Source: Caldifarciminota bacterium (GTDB lineage Bacteria > Hydrothermota > Tepidihabitantia > B3-TA06). From it: 5,025 nucleotides of DNA. The first letter of the stretch is position 1, and every line of letters begins with the position of its first letter. The translations under genes were made by a program, and so were the position numbers. The notes below the pieces were generated by a model. It did no database searches. It was not told the origin of the DNA and saw only the letters and a list, made by a program, of their open reading frames with translations. Location of the stretch: NCBI GenBank assembly GCA_014729665.1, contig WJJO01000071.1:1-5025 (forward strand), read 5' to 3'. Below are positions 1 to 5,025 of this stretch, in pieces.

Positions 1-3
1 CTT

Positions 4-774
4 ATGGATTGTACAAAAATAGGTTATCCTAGGGATTTACCGTACCAAGCAAGAATTGGTTTAGGGCACCATGCAGGTTCCGGTAACGTCGAAGAACTCT
101 TCTTGTTGCGAGATTCCTTCTTTTTTTTCGAACTTGCTGATCAAAGCTTACTAGATTTGAAATCCCGTGTTGAGTATTATAAACAAAATAAACAGGATGT
201 CTCAGATTTATCAACGAAGGAAGTGCAATTGCAGAATCACAATGTATGTGCATATTCAAGGTTGTCTGTTTTAAGTTTCTTTTCCTTCGTCGAAGCGTTC
301 GTGAACAGTGTAGGTTATGACTTCTTGAAACGGAATGAATCAAGCCTTTCTGAATCGGATAAAGAAATACTTCAAGGAAAAAAGAAGGAACGATATTTAG
401 CCTTAGAATATAAAATCGAGAAATTTCCTTCAATTATCAGACCTGATAAAAAAACACATATTGTCATATCCGACGAAAAGCAAATCAAAGAGCCATTCAG
501 AACTTTTGTTGCACAAGTAAAACAGTTAAGAGATTCTTCGGTACATTTTTCTCCTCTAAAAGAGCCTATTTGGTTTAACCCAAGTGGTTGGTTAGATAAA
601 GCTAGAAGTGCCTCAAGGCTTTGTCTTGATGTTTCTTTAGAATTCTGGAATGCTTGTTACCCAAATCGAAATGGACCTGTGTATTTGGATCATCTTAATT
701 ATGATAAAAACATAGAATTAGCAAAAGAAAGAGTCCTAGTCCAGACCAGATTGCATCTCTCCAACAACCGATAA
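4..774 (+). CDS. Probable HEPN-domain protein (putative RNase or defence-related), possibly 5'-truncated
   Basis: I do not recognise the exact family. The 256-residue product looks soluble and mostly helical, with no signal peptide or membrane segment. Two features point to a HEPN domain. A helix around residues 88-108 contains SFFSFVEAFVNSVGYDFL, which resembles the first core helix of many HEPN proteins. Further on is QLRDSSVHFSP, with R176 and H181 forming R-x4-H and a polar Asp after the Arg, the layout of the HEPN RNase active site. HEPN proteins are commonly metal-independent RNases in toxin-antitoxin, abortive-infection and CRISPR contexts; a role here is inference. The C-terminal part (residues 190-256) is rich in Trp and basic residues. 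The ATG at 4 has only three bases before it in the window, so no ribosome-binding site can be seen and the true start may lie upstream. The gene is AT-rich (21 of 60 bases are G or C at 181-240), unlike the alkD-like gene it converges on. No antitoxin-like partner is visible downstream. Confidence 0.72.
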   Translation: MDCTKIGYPRDLPYQARIGLGHHAGSGNVEELFLLRDSFFFFELADQSLLDLKSRVEYYKQNKQDVSDLSTKEVQLQNHNVCAYSRLSVLSFFSFVEAFVNSVGYDFLKRNESSLSESDKEILQGKKKERYLALEYKIEKFPSIIRPDKKTHIVISDEKQIKEPFRTFVAQVKQLRDSSVHFSPLKEPIWFNPSGWLDKARSASRLCLDVSLEFWNACYPNRNGPVYLDHLNYDKNIELAKERVLVQTRLHLSNNR

Positions 775-858
775 CTGCTAAATCCCTGAAGTGTATTTTA
801 TATAAGCCGAGATTGACGGGAATCGTCAGACGGAGAAGGTGATACTGGTTCGATAAGG
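775..858. other. Convergent intergenic spacer with a weak hairpin
   Basis: This 84-nt gap separates the 3' ends of the plus-strand HEPN-like gene and the minus-strand alkD-like gene. It holds a perfect 5-bp inverted repeat, TGACG at 814-818 and CGTCA at 824-828, around a 5-nt loop. No T-run follows on either strand, so it is not a convincing intrinsic terminator. An AT-rich TTTATATAA lies at 797-805, but no gene follows it on the plus strand. Confidence 0.5.
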
Positions 859-1533
859 CTAGATCGATTTCGTCTTATGTACACCCTTCTTAGGAGTCTT
901 AACTCCATAGATAAGCTTGTTGCGTACCTCTCGTTTTGCCAGGGAAGCGAGTTGATCGTCATTGCTATCAAGGAAGTTTTCGACCGCAGGTCTGTCCCAG
1001 GGAATCAGCTCGCGCAAAGCCCAGGACATAGCCTTGACCACCATGTCGTCGCGGTCTGCAACGAGTTCCTTGCAGATCATCAGGGTCTTTTCTGTATTAC
1101 CCGTACCTCCCGCGGACTTGCGGTTGAAGGTCACGGTACACACCAGCGCTGCCCGTCGCCACCACCGGTTCGGGGACTTTGTCCATTCGAGGACTCGCTT
1201 ATCGGTGATTTGACCGCGCTTCCACGCCGGTCCGGCAAGGGAGTGAAAGATGTCCACCGTGCCCCAATCCTCCATCATATCCCCGAATTTCTTTAGATCT
1301 TCCCAGCGAATATGCTTGTGAGCAGTAGGATGTCCGGTTATAAAATTCGATCCCACCCAGCGCAGGTTCCACTTTCCCAGTTCCCAGAGTCTAAGGGAAA
1401 AATCGATGACTTCCTGCGGTGGCCAGTCATGAACCTTTGGGACATACTCTTTAATGAGTTGACGGTACTCTTTGGATACAACATGCACATCGGTGAAGGT
1501 CTCAACTACTTCTTTGAGGAATCTCTCGTGCAT
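859..1533 (-). CDS. alkD: AlkD-like DNA alkylation repair glycosylase
   Basis: The 224-residue product matches the AlkD family of HEAT-like-repeat glycosylases, which remove bulky or cationic alkylated purines (3-methyladenine, 7-methylguanine types) from DNA without base flipping. Length is close to Bacillus cereus AlkD (about 237). Visible family landmarks are W90-x3-D94 in MMEDWGTVDIF, matching the Trp/Asp pair (W109 and D113 in B. cereus numbering); the NRWWRRAALV segment with R126/R127, matching the R148 region; KAMSWALRE with W171, matching W187; and the terminal REVRNKL helix at 201-207. All expected active-site positions therefore appear present. The start is ATG at 1533, one base after the TAG of the DUF3795 gene. 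Its ribosome-binding site AAAGGAAG (1538-1545) lies inside the last codons of that gene, implying translational coupling. It is the last gene of the minus-strand operon and is GC-richer than the rest (39 of 60 bases at 1141-1200). The C-terminus has a basic tail (GVKTPKKGVHKTK). The family call is firm; the exact substrate is inferred. Confidence 0.9.
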   Translation of the reverse strand: MHERFLKEVVETFTDVHVVSKEYRQLIKEYVPKVHDWPPQEVIDFSLRLWELGKWNLRWVGSNFITGHPTAHKHIRWEDLKKFGDMMEDWGTVDIFHSLAGPAWKRGQITDKRVLEWTKSPNRWWRRAALVCTVTFNRKSAGGTGNTEKTLMICKELVADRDDMVVKAMSWALRELIPWDRPAVENFLDSNDDQLASLAKREVRNKLIYGVKTPKKGVHKTKSI

Positions 1534-1534
1534 G

Positions 1535-2515
1535 CTACTTCCTTTCCAGGAACATCATATCTGCCCTGGAGAAGTAACGATATGCCTTATCGCCGTATTC
1601 CTCGATCAATTTGTTAACGTAGGTCTTCAGCACTTTCAATGCGGATAAACCTCCATGTCGCGAATCACAAGTCATTTTCAGTTGCCACCCTTTAGGTCGA
1701 AGAGCTCCGGTAGGTGTCTGCCATCCTTGTTCCTGCAATGGAACGTGCTCACAGTACAGACCATATTCTTTCAATGCTGCACAAAGACTATTCAAGACCG
1801 ACAAGCTCGAATGTGTCTTCTGGGCAATGTAAGTTTGAGCATCAATAACAAGACATTTTCCATCTTTGAGTTCACCGGAACTACCGAAGGCCCAAAGAAG
1901 TTTCAGGAGATATCTTCTCTTTTTCTTCAATACTTCTTTTCTGGCATATGAGATACCATCGGCTGTTCCCACACTTGAGAGAATCGAATAAAGGTTCTTG
2001 TATGATTTAAGCTCTCGATCAGAAAGAGATAGGCCTTCTGGAAAATTAGCCATTTGAGGTTTAAGCGACACTTTCTTCATTTCTGCAATTTCTCCGGATG
2101 TTAGTGATGATCGAATTTGATCGAGAAACTTGCGACCTTCGTAGGGTTCCACGAATCTGGCGTAATCTTCATCAGACATCTCGCCGCCTATCCTTTTCTC
2201 TGAGGATTCCCTTGAGACAGACTCAGCAGGTAAATCTTCGCAAGGGTAGGAAGAGCAATGGGCGCAGGTTAATACACCATTGTAGACTGCACATTTCCGG
2301 GTTTTACAGTTTATGTATCGGCTGGGTTTTTCATCGTCCTGAAACTGGCAACCATCGCAAACCACGAGTGAATCCGGCTTGAGTCTGAATCCAAGGTACT
2401 TTTCCCACCCTGCGCTGCAGTGCAACCTGTCTTGAGTGGTCTTCAAATTTGTCTTAAAACTGGGGCAGCGACTGCAAACGTTACCGCACTTTGCGTAAAG
2501 TTCTTTCGGTTTCAT
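1535..2515 (-). CDS. Cysteine-rich DUF3795-type protein with an unrecognised C-terminal region
   Basis: The 326-residue product begins with a DUF3795-like cysteine-rich domain at about residues 8-95. It contains ten cysteines in spaced groups: C10, C14, C17, C33, C53-x2-C56, C70, C75, C84-x2-C87 and C92. The phrase VVCDGCQ followed by CKTRKCAVYNGVLTCAHCSSYPC is characteristic of that family, which probably binds metal (zinc or Fe-S) and has no established function. Residues 100-160 are a charged linker. From about 165 to 326 a second region follows that I do not recognise. It has a basic patch (KKKRRYLLKLLWAFG, 198-211), a predicted alpha-beta part, the segment ALRPKGWQLKM (271-281), and a helical end with YVNKLIEEYG and DMMFL. 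Most stand-alone DUF3795 proteins are shorter, so this looks like a fusion or a longer subfamily. The start ATG at 2515 is 10 nt after the TAG of the Fpg-like gene, with GAAGGTG (2520-2526) ahead of it. Its position between glycosylase genes suggests a repair-associated role, by context only. Confidence 0.85.
   Translation of the reverse strand: MKPKELYAKCGNVCSRCPSFKTNLKTTQDRLHCSAGWEKYLGFRLKPDSLVVCDGCQFQDDEKPSRYINCKTRKCAVYNGVLTCAHCSSYPCEDLPAESVSRESSEKRIGGEMSDEDYARFVEPYEGRKFLDQIRSSLTSGEIAEMKKVSLKPQMANFPEGLSLSDRELKSYKNLYSILSSVGTADGISYARKEVLKKKRRYLLKLLWAFGSSGELKDGKCLVIDAQTYIAQKTHSSLSVLNSLCAALKEYGLYCEHVPLQEQGWQTPTGALRPKGWQLKMTCDSRHGGLSALKVLKTYVNKLIEEYGDKAYRYFSRADMMFLERK
1538..1545 (-). promoter_or_regulatory. 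Shine-Dalgarno of the alkD-like gene inside the upstream coding region
   Basis: On the minus strand AAAGGAAG is followed by TAGC and the ATG at 1533. It overlaps the last Glu-Arg-Lys codons of the DUF3795 gene. Ribosomes terminating on the upstream gene would stop almost exactly on this start, which supports the ATG at 1533 and translational coupling. Confidence 0.7.
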
Positions 2516-2519
2516 CGTA

Positions 2520-2526
2520 CACCTTC
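2520..2526 (-). promoter_or_regulatory. Shine-Dalgarno of the DUF3795 gene overlapping the upstream stop
   Basis: GAAGGTG on the minus strand shares its first G with the TAG stop of the second Fpg-like gene (2526-2528) and is followed by a 4-nt spacer and ATG. It supports the start at 2515 and coupling between the two genes. Confidence 0.65.
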
Positions 2527-3371
2527 TACTTCTGACATTCAGGGCACACGTAACAGGTCGAACCCAGGATATTTGATTTCTGGATAGTTGTTCCGCACTT
2601 GGGGCAGGGCTGATCTTTCATTCGCTTATCCAGGATTACCCGGTAGCCACCGGGGTTGCCGTAGAGATCGAATTCAGTATCGCGTCCGCCTTTCTTGACC
2701 GAATCGGTGAGTATTTTAAGAATAATCTTGTACAGCTTCTTGCGTTCTGACGCTGGGATGTCGCGCGCCTTGCGCTTGGGGTGTATTTTTGCCTTGAATA
2801 GTATATCCTGAAGATAACCGTTACCTATACCCGACATCTCTTCACCTTGTCTTATAAGAATGAACTTGATAGGTTTGGATGAGTAGGATTCCAGAAAGTC
2901 GTTGAAAACGTCAAAGGTGAACTCGTTTTCATCAATAAGTGAGATTTCCTCTTTTCCAAGGTATTTATGAGTTTTGAGCTGATCAGTGGTTAAAACCTGG
3001 GAGAATCCCCAGGCGATAATCTTCACAGTGAGTGTTGTTCCATCTGTGAAATCGAGCCGGGTATTCCATCTGGGCGGCAGGTTATCTCTGTTTGTGTGAT
3101 AGAGAATGTATCCTGAGGTTTCCAGGGAATAAACCAGGTAGAGATTCTTCTCGAGTTGTACGTATATACCCTTACCCCGGTTAGTTACTGAACGAATTGT
3201 CTTACCTGTTACCGTCTTTTCAAAGTCTGGAGGTTGCAGATTGATGAACCCTTGCTTGATTTGAGAGGCACACTCCTTAGGATCCATATACGCTTTTTCT
3301 ATCTTCTTTCCCTTCAACTCGTTATCCATCTGGGATGAAATTACTATAGATTCTGGCAGCTCGAACGCCAT
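2526..3371 (-). CDS. Fpg/Nei-family DNA glycosylase-like protein, copy 2, lacking the N-terminal catalytic proline
   Basis: The 281-residue product has the full Fpg/Nei architecture: an N-terminal catalytic domain (about 1-125), the H2TH region with GEEMSGIGNGYLQDILFK (176-193), and a C-terminal C4 zinc finger with C256, C259, C276 and C279 in the standard C-x2-C-x16-C-x2-C spacing. Fpg and Nei enzymes excise oxidised bases and cleave the abasic site through a Schiff base on the N-terminal Pro. Here the protein starts MAFELPES instead of MPELPE, so Pro is replaced by Ala-Phe. The catalytic Glu (E4) and the Lys of the RGKG loop (K67) are present. The zinc-finger position normally Arg (R258 in E. 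coli Fpg, five residues before the third Cys) is Ser271. The start is secure: ATG at 3371 follows AAAGGAGG with a 4-nt spacer, and the codons just upstream include no other start and no Pro. It lies 10 nt after its paralogue. Expected function is lesion recognition or excision; lyase chemistry is doubtful. Confidence 0.9.
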   Translation of the reverse strand: MAFELPESIVISSQMDNELKGKKIEKAYMDPKECASQIKQGFINLQPPDFEKTVTGKTIRSVTNRGKGIYVQLEKNLYLVYSLETSGYILYHTNRDNLPPRWNTRLDFTDGTTLTVKIIAWGFSQVLTTDQLKTHKYLGKEEISLIDENEFTFDVFNDFLESYSSKPIKFILIRQGEEMSGIGNGYLQDILFKAKIHPKRKARDIPASERKKLYKIILKILTDSVKKGGRDTEFDLYGNPGGYRVILDKRMKDQPCPKCGTTIQKSNILGSTCYVCPECQK

Positions 3372-3375
3372 GAAT

Positions 3376-3383
3376 CCTCCTTT
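3376..3383 (-). promoter_or_regulatory. Strong Shine-Dalgarno of Fpg-like copy 2, overlapping the stop of copy 1
   Basis: AAAGGAGG on the minus strand overlaps the TAA stop of the upstream paralogue (3382-3384) and sits 4 nt before the ATG at 3371. This near-perfect site fixes the start and so the unusual N-terminus. Confidence 0.75.
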
Positions 3384-4224
3384 ACTTCTGACATTTTGGA
3401 CATACGTAGCTTGCAGAACCCGCTGCAGTTATCTTTTCAATTTTCGTACCGCACTCCGGACATGGTTCGGCTTCCATATGTTTTCCAACGAGGAGCCTGT
3501 ACCGACCTGGATTATTGTAGATATCGGTATGAATCTCCCGACCACCAAGCTTTAATGCTTCTGAAAGGATCTTCTTGATAGCAACGTGCAGTGTTTTTCG
3601 TTCGGGTTGTGAAATATCACGAATCTTCCGTTTAGGATGAATCTTTGTTTTGAATAAAATATCCTGAAGATAAGCATTACCTATACCTGAAATCAACTCA
3701 CCTTGCTGTATTAGTACGGGTTTAATCTGCTTTCCTGCTTTCTTTTCAAGCATCTGGTTGAATGCATTAAATGTAAAATCTTTACTCAAAGGGGATCCGT
3801 AAGCTTTTGAGATATACTTATGGTTCCTGATCTGGGTGTCGGTAAAAACACTGGCCCCACCCCAGCCCGTCATTCGTACCGTTATTGCCGAGCCATCTGC
3901 AAAGTCGAACCTGGTATTCCACTTCTCAGGAATCGAAGATTCGTCCTCATGATATAGAACCTTACCGTTTGTTTCAAAGGCGATTATGAAATTAAGGCCT
4001 TCACCTAGTTCAACATATATAATCTTACCGTACGACTTGACAGAGGATATTTTTCGACCGGAAAGGGTTTTTTCGAACTCGGCTGGTGCAAGGTTAATCA
4101 TACCCGATTTTAGCTGTTTGGCCGATTCCTTCTCGTTTATCCAGGCGCGCTTGATTGTTTTACCTCGTATTTCCTTATCCATCTGACTGGAAATGGTCTG
4201 TGCTTCGGGTAATTCGAGTGCCAC
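3382..4224 (-). CDS. Fpg/Nei-family DNA glycosylase-like protein, copy 1, GTG start, lacking the N-terminal catalytic proline
   Basis: The 280-residue product is a paralogue of the gene immediately downstream; a hand alignment of the first 140 residues gives about 68 identities. It has the same domains: catalytic domain (about 1-125), H2TH with GELISGIGNAYLQDILFK (175-192), and zinc finger C255, C258, C275, C278 with x2-x16-x2 spacing. The N-terminus reads MALELPEA, so the Pro nucleophile of Fpg/Nei is again replaced by Ala plus one extra residue. E4 and K67 (SYGKIIY) are kept, and the zinc-finger Arg position is again Ser270. The start is GTG at 4224, preceded by AAAGGTGG with a 4-nt spacer. 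Reading upstream in frame there are only seven codons before a TGA and none is a start, so a longer form with Pro is excluded. The family role is removal of oxidised bases in base-excision repair. Whether this subfamily cleaves abasic sites cannot be told from sequence. It is the first gene of the close-packed set, 56 nt after the GNAT gene. Confidence 0.9.
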   Translation of the reverse strand: MALELPEAQTISSQMDKEIRGKTIKRAWINEKESAKQLKSGMINLAPAEFEKTLSGRKISSVKSYGKIIYVELGEGLNFIIAFETNGKVLYHEDESSIPEKWNTRFDFADGSAITVRMTGWGGASVFTDTQIRNHKYISKAYGSPLSKDFTFNAFNQMLEKKAGKQIKPVLIQQGELISGIGNAYLQDILFKTKIHPKRKIRDISQPERKTLHVAIKKILSEALKLGGREIHTDIYNNPGRYRLLVGKHMEAEPCPECGTKIEKITAAGSASYVCPKCQK

Positions 4225-4228
4225 GGTT

Positions 4229-4236
4229 CCACCTTT
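4229..4236 (-). promoter_or_regulatory. Shine-Dalgarno supporting the GTG start of Fpg-like copy 1
   Basis: AAAGGTGG on the minus strand is followed by AACC and GTG at 4224. An in-frame TGA lies seven codons upstream with no start codon between, so this site decides the start. Confidence 0.7.
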
Positions 4237-4251
4237 CTTGTTTAGTCAATA

Positions 4252-4276
4252 GGTCGGAATCTATCTATCTCCGATC
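4252..4276. repeat. Short imperfect inverted repeat in the GNAT to Fpg-like spacer
   Basis: GGTCGGA (4252-4258) and TCCGATC (4270-4276) can form a 7-bp stem, with one G-U pair if transcribed from the plus strand and one A-C mismatch from the minus strand. The loop is 11 nt and consists of an ATCT-type microrepeat. There is no T-run, so it is not a clear terminator. It begins 4 nt after the GNAT stop codon in the direction of transcription and could be an attenuator, a processing site or an operator, all unproven. Confidence 0.4.
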
Positions 4277-4280
4277 AATG

Positions 4281-5025
4281 TTAACCGTATTTTTCCTTAG
4301 TCTCGGCCAGTATTTTTGGAGCATCTTTCTTTGATATCCAACAATAACTCACGATATGACCGTTGTACACTACGTTGAATACCCCGTAGGCTGACGGAGA
4401 TTTTTCCTGAACTAGTTTTGAGCTATCCAGGTCAACGATTTTGGTTTTCATCCCCTGATTTTTGGCTTCATTAACGACTATATCGGTGGCATCCAGAAGG
4501 TAAGGACATTGCACGGTACGGACGACGGTAAGTCCCTTGCCCAGTGCCTTGACGCGCTTATCCCAGTCTCCAGGAAATGATGGATCAGGCGCTTGGGCAA
4601 ACTTTTTGACCATGAGTTGGAATGTAGGCAATGCTTCGTCGACCTTGGTGAACCCGTATTTTTCCAGGAATTTGGGACTGGGAGCCCAATGTCCGGTGCT
4701 GGCCAGAACGATAACTCCGGCTTTATTTTGAGATTTAGCTTCCTCGATAACTTTCTGGATGAGTTCTGCTCCATATCCCTTCTTTTTATGCCTGCCCACC
4801 ACCCAGATGCAGTGGATTAAAATGTATCCGGGAGCGTTTACTGCTCTCCAACCGTATTCTGCCGGAATATACTCCACGAATCCCCGCGATACTTTCCGGG
4901 GTTTACCCTCGTCTACGTTGAGGAGCTTGATGCGCAGTCCATGCTCGAACTGCTCACGATACCAGGCCAGCTTGTTCTGGTAGCAAGGTTCCTTGGGTTT
5001 TGATTTCTTACAGAACAGGTCATAC
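4281..5025 (-). CDS. GNAT acetyltransferase with C-terminal YoaP-like domain, 5' end outside the window
   Basis: The reading frame is open from the right edge (first complete codon at 5024) to TAA at 4281, giving 248 visible codons including the stop, with no convincing start inside. The codon at 4877 is an internal GTG within the conserved GFVEYIPAEYGWRAV segment, so it is not the real start. The visible protein begins YDLFCKKSKPKEPCYQNKL, which matches the N-terminal part of a known GNAT subfamily. The GNAT core includes IHCIWVVGRHKKKGYGAELI, whose RHKKKGYGA (visible residues 78-86) is the acetyl-CoA pyrophosphate-binding loop. After about residue 140 comes a YoaP-like domain with QCPYLLDATDIV (C173) and PSAYGVFNVVYNG, a thioredoxin-like look but without a second Cys after CPY. 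The family is annotated as N-acetyltransferase with unknown substrate. It lies 56 nt ahead of the Fpg-like pair on the same strand and may share its transcript. Confidence 0.85.
   Translation of the reverse strand, partial: YDLFCKKSKPKEPCYQNKLAWYREQFEHGLRIKLLNVDEGKPRKVSRGFVEYIPAEYGWRAVNAPGYILIHCIWVVGRHKKKGYGAELIQKVIEEAKSQNKAGVIVLASTGHWAPSPKFLEKYGFTKVDEALPTFQLMVKKFAQAPDPSFPGDWDKRVKALGKGLTVVRTVQCPYLLDATDIVVNEAKNQGMKTKIVDLDSSKLVQEKSPSAYGVFNVVYNGHIVSYCWISKKDAPKILAETKEKYG

Noticed and set aside
29..433. Minus-strand open frame of 134 codons opposite the HEPN-like gene
   Set aside because: The translation is rich in Arg, His and Leu with no recognisable domain, while the plus-strand frame is longer, complete to its stop and has a HEPN-like motif.
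797..805. TTTATATAA resembling an archaeal TATA box on the plus strand
   Set aside because: No gene starts downstream on the plus strand; it lies between two convergent 3' ends and is best explained as AT-rich spacer.
814..828. Hairpin TGACG/CGTCA as a bidirectional terminator
   Set aside because: The stem is only 5 bp and no T-run follows on either strand.
877..1296. Open frame of 139 codons on the plus strand inside the alkD-like gene
   Set aside because: It is antisense to a gene with a clear family match, its translation resembles no protein family, and it has no convincing ribosome-binding site.
1312..2382. Plus-strand open frames opposite the alkD-like and DUF3795 genes
   Set aside because: They are shadows of the minus-strand genes, with low-complexity or meaningless translations and no family signature.
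4875..4877. GTG at 4877 as the start of the GNAT gene
   Set aside because: The frame stays open to the window edge, and the 49 residues upstream match the family's conserved N-terminal part.
4478..4983. Small open frames in other frames across the GNAT-YoaP gene
   Set aside because: They overlap a well-supported conserved gene and have no family resemblance.
1..5025. tRNA, rRNA, CRISPR arrays, insertion sequences or attachment sites
   Set aside because: I looked for repeated spacers, terminal inverted repeats, transposase motifs and tRNA-like cloverleaf sequence and saw none; nearly all bases are coding.

Overview
The window comes from a bacterial or archaeal genome of moderate GC and is packed with genes. 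Five genes on the minus strand form a tightly spaced block from the right edge to about position 859. One gene on the plus strand fills the left end and converges on that block. Strong Shine-Dalgarno sequences, 1-10 nt gaps between four of the genes, and family content (GNAT-YoaP, Fpg/Nei-like, DUF3795, AlkD) would suit an anaerobic bacterium such as a Chloroflexota or clostridial lineage, or a methanogenic archaeon. The sequence alone does not decide between these.

In transcription order on the minus strand (right to left) the block holds: (1) a GNAT acetyltransferase with a C-terminal YoaP-like domain, cut by the right edge; (2) and (3) two tandem paralogues of the Fpg/Nei DNA glycosylase fold, about half identical to each other; (4) a cysteine-rich DUF3795 protein with an extra C-terminal region I do not recognise; (5) an AlkD-type alkylpurine DNA glycosylase. 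Genes 2 to 5 have gaps of 10, 10 and 1 nt, and their ribosome-binding sites overlap or sit inside the end of the preceding gene, so they very probably form one translationally coupled operon. The GNAT gene lies 56 nt upstream and may be co-transcribed.

Three of the five products belong to base-excision-repair families, so the block reads as a DNA-damage module aimed at oxidised and alkylated bases. The most notable detail is that both Fpg-like proteins lack the N-terminal catalytic proline of Fpg/Nei. It is replaced by Ala plus one extra residue. Both also carry Ser where the zinc finger usually has its DNA-contacting Arg. The Glu, the Lys, the H2TH motif and the four zinc cysteines are retained.

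The plus-strand gene at the left end is AT-rich and encodes a protein with a probable HEPN-type R-x4-H motif, suggesting an RNase or defence-related function. Its base composition differs sharply from the neighbouring alkD-like gene, which suggests a separate origin. The 84 nt between the two convergent genes contain only a weak hairpin.
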